5,951 bases of DNA, from assembly GCA_002315155.1 (NCBI GenBank), contig DCFY01000144.1, positions 1 through 5,951 on the forward strand, read 5' to 3'. Below the pieces are notes generated by a model. The model was given only the letters and a program-made list of their open reading frames with translations. It ran no database searches and was not told the DNA's origin. The stretch is from Megamonas sp. UBA1792. Lineage in GTDB: Bacteria > Bacillota_C > Negativicutes > Selenomonadales > Selenomonadaceae. Within the stretch, counting starts at the first letter, position 1. The number at the start of each line of letters is the position of its first letter. The translations under genes and the position numbers were made by a program. Of the stretch, positions 1 to 5,675 are shown in pieces.

Positions 1-763
1 TCGTAAGAAGACTTATTTCAAAAAGGCCAGCACCAAGAGCTTGTGCTGCCAATGGCAAAAAACCAAAAACAGTTACAAAGGTAACAACCTGTGCCATAAT
101 GCCTAGCAGGGAAAGCCGCAGCAGGTTCGTATCCAGCAAAGTTTCCCGTAAAAGTTTTACATTAGCAGGCTTCGGCGCTGTACGTTTTTCTCGTACCCCA
201 AAACTAAGTACAACTCCAATGACACCTATGATTCCCCCTAAAATAAATGGTGAACGCAATCCAAATTGTTCAGCGGCATAGCCTCCTGCAAGCATTGCCG
301 TTACCTGCCCCAGATTGTTAGCGGCATTAAGAAATCCTATTGCTTTCGTCGCTTCATTGCCAGGGAAATAGCTGGCATAAAGCACAGTATAATCGACCCA
401 GGTCGAAGCCGCAGCTCCAGCCAGACTTCGACATAGCAGTAAGGCACCTACCGATGGCAGGAGCCACATTCCAAAGCAACTGGCTGAAGCCAAAACCAGT
501 CCGGCAACAACAAATAGTTTACGACTTCCCCAGGCATCCGAAAGAATTCCAATGGGTATACGTAATGCCAACTGAACAAAACCATATGCTCCTATGATCA
601 GCCCCAGCATATCGTAGGAAGTACCGAGAGTTTGTGCATAAGGCGCTAGTGTCGGTACATAAGTGTACATCGAAATCCAAAAAAAGCCAGTAACAAATAT
701 CAAAATTCTTTTAGCAGAATTGTCCAAATCATCAACTCCAATTATTAAATTCTGGTACACCAT
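1..763 (-). CDS. MFS transporter, C-terminal part cut off by window edge
   Basis: Major facilitator superfamily permease, inner membrane; substrate unknown. The frame is open from the ATG at 763 to the left edge (254 codons), and an in-frame TGA lies 4 codons upstream of that ATG. Hydrophobic segments are at about residues 19-40, 52-72, 84-103, 105-128, 146-165, 170-190 and 216-238, with a short basic loop (191-215) between the two halves; an eighth segment begins at the edge. The loop after TM2 carries the MFS motif A, G-I-L-S-D-A-W-G-S-R-K (72-82). The protein is not closely similar to the other MFS protein in the window: it lacks the DGxD motif in TM1 and the PETKG tail is out of view. The true start is uncertain: the ATG at 763 has no clear ribosome binding site, whereas a TTG at 727 has GGAG 8 nt upstream and would place TM1 near the N terminus. 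It begins 43 nt after pyrD and is probably co-transcribed. It may import a pathway substrate or export a product. Confidence 0.88.
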   Translation of the reverse strand, partial: MVYQNLIIGVDDLDNSAKRILIFVTGFFWISMYTYVPTLAPYAQTLGTSYDMLGLIIGAYGFVQLALRIPIGILSDAWGSRKLFVVAGLVLASASCFGMWLLPSVGALLLCRSLAGAAASTWVDYTVLYASYFPGNEATKAIGFLNAANNLGQVTAMLAGGYAAEQFGLRSPFILGGIIGVIGVVLSFGVREKRTAPKPANVKLLRETLLDTNLLRLSLLGIMAQVVTFVTVFGFLPLAAQALGAGLFEISLLT

Positions 764-806
764 GCCCCAACTTCAAGTACGTGGTTGTAATTTCGTTACG
801 CTTTTC

Positions 807-1724
807 TTATTCTATACACATTTTTCCTACAAGTTCCATTACATTTTGCAACTTTTTCTGCTGTAAATAATTCTCTATGCCTGCCGCAATATCTTCCACA
901 GCACGTGGATTCACAAAATTCCCAGCCCCAACAGCAACGGCACTCGCACCCGCAAGCAGAAACTCTATGGCATCCTCTGCCGACACAATTCCCCCAAGCC
1001 CGATAATCGGTACTCGAACGGCCTGCGCGACCTGCCACACCATACGCAGTGCCACTGGTTTTATTGCAGGACCTGAAAGCCCGCCCGTAATATTCCCCAG
1101 CAATGGCCGCTGCGTGCGAATATCAATGGCCATTCCCATGAGAGTATTAATCAGTGAGATACCATCTGCCCCGGCGTCTTCAACTGCTTTTGCCATCTGT
1201 ACGACATCCGTAACATTTGGTGACAGTTTTACAATCACAGCTTTTTTTGTATTTTCCCTGACACTCCGCGTAACCGATGCGGCCGCCTTCGGATCTGTAC
1301 CAAACACAATCCCGCCCTCATGAACATTCGGACAAGAGATATTAACTTCAAGTCCCGCAACACCATCGACATCAAGTGCCTTTGCCATCTGACCATATTC
1401 CTCTGCCGTTCCGGCAGAAATATTCACTATAACTGGTGTATCGTAGATTTTAAGCTTCGGCAGTATCTCTTGTAAAAATACAGCAAGACCTGGATTTTCC
1501 AGCCCAACACTATTGAGCATGCCGGCCGGTGTCTCTGCAATGCGCACGCCCGGATTCCCCTGACGCGGCAATGGTGTAATTCCCTTCGTGACAATTGCAC
1601 CAATACCATTCACATCTATAAAATCCGCATATTCAATGCCAAAACCAAAGGTCCCTGATGCTCCCATAACCGGAGTTTTCATCTGGATACCTGCAATATT
1701 TACAGCCAAACGATTGTTTATCAT
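807..1724 (-). CDS. pyrD: Dihydroorotate dehydrogenase class 1B, catalytic subunit (PyrD/PyrDB)
   Basis: FMN-dependent TIM-barrel enzyme interconverting dihydroorotate and orotate in the cytoplasm; the 1B form passes electrons to NAD through PyrK. At 305 residues it has the usual length for the family. Visible motifs: K-G-I-T (47-50), N-S-V-G-L-E-N-P-G (71-79, substrate loop), N-I-S-C-P-N (128-133) with the class 1 catalytic cysteine Cys131, K-L-S-P-N (166-170), I-N-T (192-194), [10 protein letters not shown] (214-223), G-L-G-G-I (242-246) and V-G-A-G-N-F (265-270) for the FMN phosphate. There is no C-terminal ferredoxin domain, so it is not a PreA-type dihydropyrimidine dehydrogenase. Its ATG overlaps the pyrK stop in ATGA, with a strong AAAGGAGGT 6 nt upstream inside pyrK, so equal, coupled expression of the heterotetramer subunits is expected. 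In this setting it may work mainly as an orotate reductase; that direction is inferred from neighbours. Confidence 0.97.
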   Translation of the reverse strand: MINNRLAVNIAGIQMKTPVMGASGTFGFGIEYADFIDVNGIGAIVTKGITPLPRQGNPGVRIAETPAGMLNSVGLENPGLAVFLQEILPKLKIYDTPVIVNISAGTAEEYGQMAKALDVDGVAGLEVNISCPNVHEGGIVFGTDPKAAASVTRSVRENTKKAVIVKLSPNVTDVVQMAKAVEDAGADGISLINTLMGMAIDIRTQRPLLGNITGGLSGPAIKPVALRMVWQVAQAVRVPIIGLGGIVSAEDAIEFLLAGASAVAVGAGNFVNPRAVEDIAAGIENYLQQKKLQNVMELVGKMCIE

Positions 1725-2488
1725 TTAAAAACCTCCTTTGCCGGAAAAACAGGTCCGTCGCTGCAGACCTTACGGCGTCTGCCGGTAATTTTCCCTTCGA
1801 AGGTACAGCCAAGACATACGCCAATACCACAAGCCATTCTTTTTTCCATTGAAACTTCACATTCTTTTTTATACCTTGCGGCTATTTCTGCTACACCTTT
1901 CATCATAATCATCGGACCACAGGCAGCGATCCGATCTATTGAATTTTTTTCCAGCAAATCCGGTATTGCCTGTATCGTAAAACCTTTTTGCCCAACAGAA
2001 CCATCATCCGTTGTAATATAGATTTTATCTGCATATTCTTCCAGATACTTTGTCCAAAAGGTCTCTTCCTTATTTTTGCCACCAATCAGCACAATAGGCT
2101 TTTTCTGTTGCAATCGTTTTGTAAGAAATATCAGTGGTGCAATACCAACACCACCGCCAACGAAAAGCGGCCGCCCTTCCCCCAGAGAGAAACCTGTTCC
2201 CAGAGGCCCTTCCACACTGATCTTTTCTCCAGGATTCATTGCTGCCATCTCAGCTGAACCTTTGCCAATAATACGATACATAATGCAAATTGTCCCTTTT
2301 TCAGTATCGGCATCCGCTATGCTAAACGGACGTCGCAGAAAAACTGTACTTTCTTTTTTTCGTACCTGAACAAACTGTCCAGGCTGTACAAGCGCCGCAA
2401 TCTCTGGAGCCCGAAGCTGCATACGTCTTACCTGTGGAATCACTACACTATTTTCTATGATTTCTGCTTCCAACAAAAGTTTTTTCAC
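1721..2488 (-). CDS. pyrK: Dihydroorotate dehydrogenase electron-transfer subunit (PyrK)
   Basis: FAD and [2Fe-2S] subunit that links the FMN of PyrD to NAD(H). At 255 residues it has the normal length. Order of domains: ferredoxin-reductase-like FAD barrel (about 1-100) with R-R-P-F-S-I (52-57) binding FAD; nucleotide-binding domain with G-G-G-V-G-I-A-P-L (111-119) and C-G-P-M-I-M-M (190-196); C-terminal [2Fe-2S] loop with Cys220, Cys225, Cys228 and Cys242, the complete CxxxxCxxC...C set. The start codon is GTG at 2488, preceded by AAGGAGGG with 7 nt spacing; no ATG fits better. It lies 68 nt after the amidohydrolase gene, and that gap holds a perfect 15-bp palindrome, so it may be separately regulated. 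The last codons (K-E-V-F-K) double as the ribosome binding site of pyrD. PyrK marks the system as NAD-linked, which allows orotate reduction with NADH in an anaerobe. Confidence 0.96.
   Translation of the reverse strand: MKKLLLEAEIIENSVVIPQVRRMQLRAPEIAALVQPGQFVQVRKKESTVFLRRPFSIADADTEKGTICIMYRIIGKGSAEMAAMNPGEKISVEGPLGTGFSLGEGRPLFVGGGVGIAPLIFLTKRLQQKKPIVLIGGKNKEETFWTKYLEEYADKIYITTDDGSVGQKGFTIQAIPDLLEKNSIDRIAACGPMIMMKGVAEIAARYKKECEVSMEKRMACGIGVCLGCTFEGKITGRRRKVCSDGPVFPAKEVFK
1731..1739 (-). promoter_or_regulatory. pyrD ribosome binding site inside the end of pyrK
   Basis: AAAGGAGGT lies 6 nt before the pyrD ATG and encodes part of the last residues of PyrK. With the ATGA overlap it suggests coupled translation of the two subunits. 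Confidence 0.85.
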
Positions 2489-2495
2489 TAAAGTT

Positions 2496-2503
2496 CCCTC
2501 CTT
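2496..2503 (-). promoter_or_regulatory. Ribosome binding site supporting the GTG start of pyrK
   Basis: AAGGAGGG is followed by 7 nt and then GTG at 2488. The near-perfect match supports this non-ATG start. Confidence 0.85.
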
Positions 2504-2525
2504 ATATTTATTCTGTTCCGTTTAT

Positions 2526-2540
2526 CGAAACATCGTTTCG
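2526..2540. promoter_or_regulatory. Palindromic operator candidate, site 3, before pyrK
   Basis: CGAAAC-ATC-GTTTCG, perfect 6-bp arms, in the 68-nt gap between the amidohydrolase gene and pyrK. On the minus strand it is flanked by TTGATG (2546-2541) and TAAACG (2524-2519) at 16 nt spacing, so it could be the spacer of a weak internal promoter. The RNA could also fold as a small hairpin, but no U-tract follows, so it is not a terminator. Confidence 0.65.
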
Positions 2541-2556
2541 CATCAAATTAATTTTT

Positions 2557-3942
2557 TTATTTCTTACAGGACAGCCATTTTCCCAGAATCTTTTCTCCAC
2601 AAACATTATGTTTCTTCGCAATAAGATGCCCTCTGAGATAAGTTGCAACCGGCCATCCTGTAACTTCCATACCATCAAAAGCCGTCATTGGCTGCTTGCT
2701 GTGCAAGTCTTCGTTGCGAATCGTCTTTGTTTCGCTCATATCGACAAGTACAATATCTGCATCCATTCCTTTCGTCAGGAATCCCTTTTTTTTAAGACCA
2801 TAGATTTCTGCCGGATGCTCTGCCAACACCTTTACTACAAACGGCAATGTAATCTTCCCTTTGCTGACTTCACCCAAAAGCAACGGCAGCATGCTTTCCA
2901 CACCGCACATACCCGATGGTATTTCAAAAAGGTTTCCCTTTTTTTCCTCAATCCTATGCGGCGCATGATCCGAAGCTACAAAATCAAGTGTTCCATCCAG
3001 CAAGCCTTCCCAAAGTGCCATCCGATCTTTTTCTTCTTTAATGACTGGATAAACCTTAATCATCGGCCCTATACGATCATAGTCATCCGCGGACAAGAAC
3101 AAATAATGCGGGCAAGTCTCTGCTGTTACTGGTACACCGTCTTTTTTCGCACGGCGAATAAGTTCCACGGTTTCCTTTGCTGTCACATGCAGAACATGAA
3201 GCCTTGCACCAGTTGCCTTCGAGTACGCCAGTGCCGTCTGTACGGTCAGAATCTCAGCTAATGCCGGACGTGCTTCCATAAGCGCATGATAATCATCACG
3301 GCCGCTGGCTGCTACGCGTTCCGTCAAAGTATGAATCAGCTCACTATTTTCGGCATGAATTGCCAGTATCTGTTTATTTTTCGCAATTTCTTCAAATATT
3401 TTATAAACCTCACCATCATCAAGTGGTGGAATAACGCCTTTTGCTGATGGATCATAATTATAGACAAGTGCATGTGTTTTTGCATCAATCGCATAGCCCC
3501 AAAAAAACTTTATTGCAGCTGCCCCGGCTTTTTCCAATTGATCCAGTTTTGCTAAGTTAATATCGCCAAGAGACAAACCCCAGAGTGCATAATCTACATA
3601 CGCCTTATCAGCAAAATACTTTTTCTTATTTTCAAGATCCGCCTCATTCAATACTGCCGGATTTGTATTTGGCATATCAAATACAGTTGTTACACCGCCA
3701 ACTGCAGCAGATCGTGTTCCATGCGCAAAATCTTCCTTTTGCGTCGCTCCCGGATCACGAAAATGACAATGTGAATCAATACAGCCCGGCAGGACATAAA
3801 GTCCTGCCGCATCCTGTATCGATTCCGCATCATAATCCACATCAGTAATCTCTGCAATTTTCCCATCTTTCACATAGATATTCGCACGGCATATTTCAGT
3901 GCCGTTTACAACCAGACCATTTTTTAATGCTATATCATACAT
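2557..3942 (-). CDS. Dihydroorotase/allantoinase-type cyclic amidohydrolase, probable catabolic dihydroorotase
   Basis: Amidohydrolase-superfamily enzyme of 461 residues that opens a cyclic amide; most likely dihydroorotate to N-carbamoyl-L-aspartate. Visible residues: D-S-H-C-H-F-R-D-P-G (56-65) with metal ligands His58 and His60; M-P-N-T (90-93); Lys145 in A-I-K-F-F-W, the expected carboxylated bridging lysine; His196 (I-H-A-E-N); His249/His252 (H-V-L-H-V-T); C-P-H-Y (277-280); Asp325 in A-S-D-H-A-P-H (323-329). Arg62 and Asn92 are at the positions that bind the substrate carboxylate in dihydroorotases, which favours dihydroorotate. However, the bridging Lys and the T-C-P-H-Y motif resemble allantoinases and dihydropyrimidinases, whereas Bacillus-type PyrC has Asp and TPHH there. 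It is about 30 residues longer than PyrC, with a basic cysteine-containing tail. The ATG has AGGGGG 8 nt upstream and starts 18 nt after the transporter gene. Allantoinase or hydantoinase activity cannot be excluded, so no symbol is given (pyrC- or allB-like). Confidence 0.9.
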   Translation of the reverse strand: MYDIALKNGLVVNGTEICRANIYVKDGKIAEITDVDYDAESIQDAAGLYVLPGCIDSHCHFRDPGATQKEDFAHGTRSAAVGGVTTVFDMPNTNPAVLNEADLENKKKYFADKAYVDYALWGLSLGDINLAKLDQLEKAGAAAIKFFWGYAIDAKTHALVYNYDPSAKGVIPPLDDGEVYKIFEEIAKNKQILAIHAENSELIHTLTERVAASGRDDYHALMEARPALAEILTVQTALAYSKATGARLHVLHVTAKETVELIRRAKKDGVPVTAETCPHYLFLSADDYDRIGPMIKVYPVIKEEKDRMALWEGLLDGTLDFVASDHAPHRIEEKKGNLFEIPSGMCGVESMLPLLLGEVSKGKITLPFVVKVLAEHPAEIYGLKKKGFLTKGMDADIVLVDMSETKTIRNEDLHSKQPMTAFDGMEVTGWPVATYLRGHLIAKKHNVCGEKILGKWLSCKK

Positions 3943-3960
3943 AAACTTTACCCCCTGAAT

Positions 3961-5262
3961 TTATTCGATCTGTTTCCCCTTTGTTTCCGGAATCATAAAC
4001 CACATGCAGACAAGAGCTACCGGATAAATAAGGAATACCAGACTCATTGCACCATAAATATTACCACCAACAGCCAGCCAGCCAATCAAAGCCGGACCAA
4101 ATCCGGCCAGTCCCCGGCCTGTGCCAAAGATAAAATTTTCTGCTGTCGAACGTGCTTCCGAGGAATAGTTTTCAGCCAATACAGCACCATAGCCACCCAT
4201 CATACCATTCACGGTGAAGCCAAGAAGTGCACTGCCCCAGAGAAGTGCGTCCTGACTTGTGAAATAGAAGAAATATAAAATGCAATAAAGCGTCCCGCTT
4301 ATATAGTAGAGAGCAAATGTTTTTTTACGGCCAATTCTGTCGGCAAGTATTCCAAATATCGAGATTCCTATGAGCATACCGCAAATTGAAATGAACATCC
4401 AGCCGCTTGCCTTTGCCAGCGTATACCCATATTTATCAGAAAGCACTGTTGGCATCCAGCTAAAAATTGCATAGTAACCAAAATTTTGAATGAAACACAT
4501 TATAAGGAGACCCATTGTTGTAATTGTCGTCTTACGGTCTGAGAATAATTTTTTGAGCGGCATACCACAAATCTTTGTAAATTCTTTTTCTTCGTCTTCT
4601 GAAAGTGCACCGTTTTTTGCTTTAATATCCAATTCTTTCTGACGTTCCTTACGTGAAACCCACATTTTGGGTTCATGCAGTGACACACGAACATAAATCG
4701 CAACAATTGCCGGTACGAGACCTAAAAGGAATACGCCTCTCCAACCAAATGTCGGCACAACAATCGCCGCAAGAACCGACGCTGCAAGAACACCAAGCTG
4801 CCAGCCAAGAGATACCCAGGACGTCGCTCTTGCACGCATTTCCGGTGCCCATGTTTCTGTAACAAGCGCCATACCAATACCAAATTCGCCGCCAATACCA
4901 AGACCGATAAGCAGGCGCAGCCCCAGCAATGTATTATAATCATTGACAAAGTAGATTGCACCAGTCGCAAACGAGTAAAGAAAAATCGTTGCAGACAGTA
5001 TCTTGATTCGACCATATGCATCCGCCATAAAACCAAATACGTAGGAACCAATCCATGTGCCAATTGTTGTTGCCAGTGTGAGGTTACCAGCTTCAACAGG
5101 TGTAAGACCAAATTCTTTAATAATAAATACCAGAACAAACGATAGCAAAAACATGTCCATACCGTCTGCAGCATAGCCAAGTGTTGCACCTATCAAACTT
5201 TTGATATGATGTCCATCCTCACCTGCTGCATGACTTTTCTTTTTCAAAGCATCTTCACTCAT
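3961..5262 (-). CDS. MFS metabolite:H+ symporter (aromatic-acid/carboxylate type), first gene of operon
   Basis: Twelve-helix proton-coupled permease of 433 residues. A charged N-terminal tail (1-20) is followed by TM1 with D-G-M-D (33-36), a pair of acidic residues typical of aromatic-acid:H+ symporters. Motif A occurs in both halves, G-F-M-A-D-A-Y-G-R-I-K (77-87) and G-I-L-A-D-R-I-G-R-K-K (304-314). Motif B is R-L-L-I-G-L-G-I-G-G-E-F-G (116-128). A long cytoplasmic loop (about 200-240) separates the halves, and the C terminus ends in P-E-T-K-G-K (425-430). The start at 5262 is chosen because GGGAGAGGA lies just upstream; the frame stays open to an ATG at 5403, but that ATG has no ribosome binding site, would lie only about 18 nt from the predicted transcript start, and would put a 47-residue hydrophilic charged extension before the tail. 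As the promoter-proximal gene ahead of the ring-opening enzyme it is the best candidate for uptake of orotate or a related ring acid. Substrate is inferred, not visible. Confidence 0.93.
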   Translation of the reverse strand: MSEDALKKKSHAAGEDGHHIKSLIGATLGYAADGMDMFLLSFVLVFIIKEFGLTPVEAGNLTLATTIGTWIGSYVFGFMADAYGRIKILSATIFLYSFATGAIYFVNDYNTLLGLRLLIGLGIGGEFGIGMALVTETWAPEMRARATSWVSLGWQLGVLAASVLAAIVVPTFGWRGVFLLGLVPAIVAIYVRVSLHEPKMWVSRKERQKELDIKAKNGALSEDEEKEFTKICGMPLKKLFSDRKTTITTMGLLIMCFIQNFGYYAIFSWMPTVLSDKYGYTLAKASGWMFISICGMLIGISIFGILADRIGRKKTFALYYISGTLYCILYFFYFTSQDALLWGSALLGFTVNGMMGGYGAVLAENYSSEARSTAENFIFGTGRGLAGFGPALIGWLAVGGNIYGAMSLVFLIYPVALVCMWFMIPETKGKQIE

Positions 5263-5267
5263 AAAAA

Positions 5268-5276
5268 TCCTCTCCC
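5268..5276 (-). promoter_or_regulatory. Ribosome binding site that fixes the transporter start
   Basis: GGGAGAGGA ends 5 nt before the ATG at 5262. It is the reason for choosing this ATG over the in-frame ATG at 5403, which is preceded by no purine-rich motif. Confidence 0.8.
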
Positions 5277-5306
5277 TTTTCTTACTATTTAATTTGTTTC
5301 TTTGAG

Positions 5307-5321
5307 CGGAACAATGTTTCA
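5307..5321. promoter_or_regulatory. Palindromic operator candidate, site 2 (imperfect)
   Basis: On the minus strand it reads TGAAACATTGTTCCG, matching site 1 at 12 of 15 positions and keeping the GAAAC arm and most of the other. It lies in the leader of the transporter operon, about 45 nt before the start codon and about 100-115 nt after the predicted transcription start. Confidence 0.5.
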
Positions 5322-5353
5322 ATTTTGCCGAATATTCGCTTCTTTCTCTATTT

Positions 5354-5389
5354 AAAAAGAGGCGCTCAATCCTCTCTTGACTTAGAGAA
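5354..5389 (-). terminator. Attenuator-like hairpins in the operon leader
   Basis: On the minus strand AAGAGAGG (5378-5371) can pair with CCTCTTTT (5362-5355) around an 8-nt loop (one G-U pair), with a run of five T (5358-5354) at the 3' side: a weak intrinsic-terminator shape. The same AGAGAG strand can instead pair with the upstream TTCTCT (5389-5384), so the two hairpins exclude each other. TTCTCTA (5389-5383) is also perfectly complementary to TAGAGAA (5350-5344) further on. The stem is short and not GC-rich, and the T-run overlaps the stem, so function is uncertain. Confidence 0.35.
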
Positions 5390-5427
5390 TATATCAGCGC
5401 CATTGCTTTTACATAGAATACAATTTT

Positions 5428-5456
5428 ATAATAGTCTATTTGTTTTCCATTGTCAA
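5428..5456 (-). promoter_or_regulatory. Sigma-A-type promoter of the transporter-pyrKD operon
   Basis: On the minus strand TTGACA (5456-5451) is followed after exactly 17 nt by TATTAT (5433-5428): a perfect -35 and a 5/6 -10. Transcription should start near 5421, giving a leader of about 160 nt before the ATG at 5262. It is the best promoter match on the minus strand in the window and the only strong one seen for the five-gene operon. Confidence 0.8.
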
Positions 5457-5468
5457 TACGTTTACTTA

Positions 5469-5483
5469 TGTATTAAAAATACA
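5469..5483. promoter_or_regulatory. Second palindrome upstream of the operon promoter
   Basis: TGTATT-AAA-AATACA has perfect 6-bp arms and is centred about 55 nt upstream of the predicted minus-strand start, just behind the -35 box, where activators often bind. It differs in sequence from the CGAAAC-type sites. It lies in very AT-rich DNA, where such repeats arise more easily by chance. Confidence 0.35.
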
Positions 5484-5547
5484 CAATTTACACATAACAC
5501 AATAAAAAAAATTTTTCTTATATTTTTTGTTTACTATTGCTAAAATC

Positions 5548-5576
5548 TTGCAAAGGTCCTAAAATAAAATTATAAT
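5548..5576 (+). promoter_or_regulatory. Sigma-A-type promoter of the M20 amidase gene
   Basis: TTGCAA (5548-5553), 17 nt, then a perfect TATAAT (5571-5576). Start expected near 5583, leader about 93 nt. The palindromic operator at 5614-5628 would lie roughly 31-45 nt downstream of this start, a place where a repressor could block elongation. Confidence 0.65.
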
Positions 5577-5613
5577 TCATTCCTTTCGTTTGTAAAATAT
5601 GATTTCACTTTTA

Positions 5614-5628
5614 CGAAACATAGTTTCG
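5614..5628. promoter_or_regulatory. Palindromic operator candidate, site 1
   Basis: CGAAAC-ATA-GTTTCG, a perfect inverted repeat with 6-bp arms and a 3-bp centre, between the promoter and the start of the M20 gene. It differs from the site before pyrK at a single central base. Recurrence next to divergent, functionally linked genes points to a DNA-binding regulator; no regulator gene is visible in the window. Confidence 0.7.
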
Positions 5629-5638
5629 CTCATCGGAA

Positions 5639-5644
5639 TATAAT
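5639..5644 (+). promoter_or_regulatory. Possible second -10 element for the M20 gene
   Basis: A perfect TATAAT 32 nt before the ATG, within an A/T-rich run. There is no good -35: at 18 nt spacing the hexamer is GAAACA (3/6), which is part of the operator at 5614-5628. If used, the operator would sit across the -35 region of this promoter. In AT-rich DNA a single TATAAT can easily arise by chance. Confidence 0.3.
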
Positions 5645-5675
5645 TCTATATATCATTTATATTGGAGGTATTTAT

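Larger units (their letters stand above)
5263..5675. other. Divergent intergenic control region (413 nt)
   Basis: No convincing gene here. The stretch separates two divergent units and holds, from left to right: the transporter ribosome binding site, an imperfect operator (5307-5321), a perfect 10-bp palindrome CGAATATTCG (5329-5338), a hairpin cluster (5344-5389), the minus-strand promoter (5428-5456), a TGTATT-AAA-AATACA palindrome (5469-5483), an A8T5 tract likely to bend DNA (5504-5516), the plus-strand promoter (5548-5576), a perfect operator (5614-5628), a second -10-like TATAAT (5639-5644) and the M20 ribosome binding site (5664-5668). The middle part, about 5430-5660, is strongly AT-rich. 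ACACAAT occurs twice 16 bp apart (5481-5487 and 5497-5503). Confidence 0.85.

Noticed and set aside
764..806. Terminator between pyrD and the second transporter
   Set aside because: The 43-nt gap has no stable hairpin with a T-run on the minus strand; only a 4-bp GTAA/TTAC repeat is visible.
796..1323. Open frames on both strands within pyrD (877-1323 plus, 796-1038 minus)
   Set aside because: They are in other frames of a clearly recognisable pyrD and show no family features.
2729..2739. GTTTCGCTCAT inside the amidohydrolase gene, identical to 11 bp at the right side of operator site 1
   Set aside because: The left arm of the palindrome is missing and the stretch is coding, so it is probably chance.
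2608..3261. 217-codon open frame on the plus strand inside the amidohydrolase gene
   Set aside because: It is antisense to a gene with full family motifs, has no ribosome binding site or recognisable domain, and its composition looks like a shadow frame.
1721..3942. Reading the amidohydrolase, pyrK and pyrD as an ordinary UMP biosynthesis operon fragment
   Set aside because: Gene order fits, but the flanking transporters, the M20 amidase, the shared operator and the absence of carAB, pyrB, pyrE and pyrF in the window favour catabolism. It is not fully excluded without the rest of the genome.
5370..5383. Resemblance of AGTCAAGAGAGGAT (minus strand) to the PyrR binding-loop consensus ARUCCNGNGAGGYU
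   Set aside because: It agrees at 12 of 14 positions, but the two mismatches (C5 to A, Y13 to A) break stem pairs and the flanks do not extend the stem. The match is mostly the purine run AGAGAGG. Worth a covariance-model search but not called.
5263..5403. 47-codon N-terminal extension of the first transporter (ATG at 5403)
   Set aside because: No ribosome binding site before the ATG, only about 18 nt from the predicted transcript start, a hydrophilic charged sequence unlike an MFS N terminus, and an excellent ribosome binding site before the ATG at 5262.
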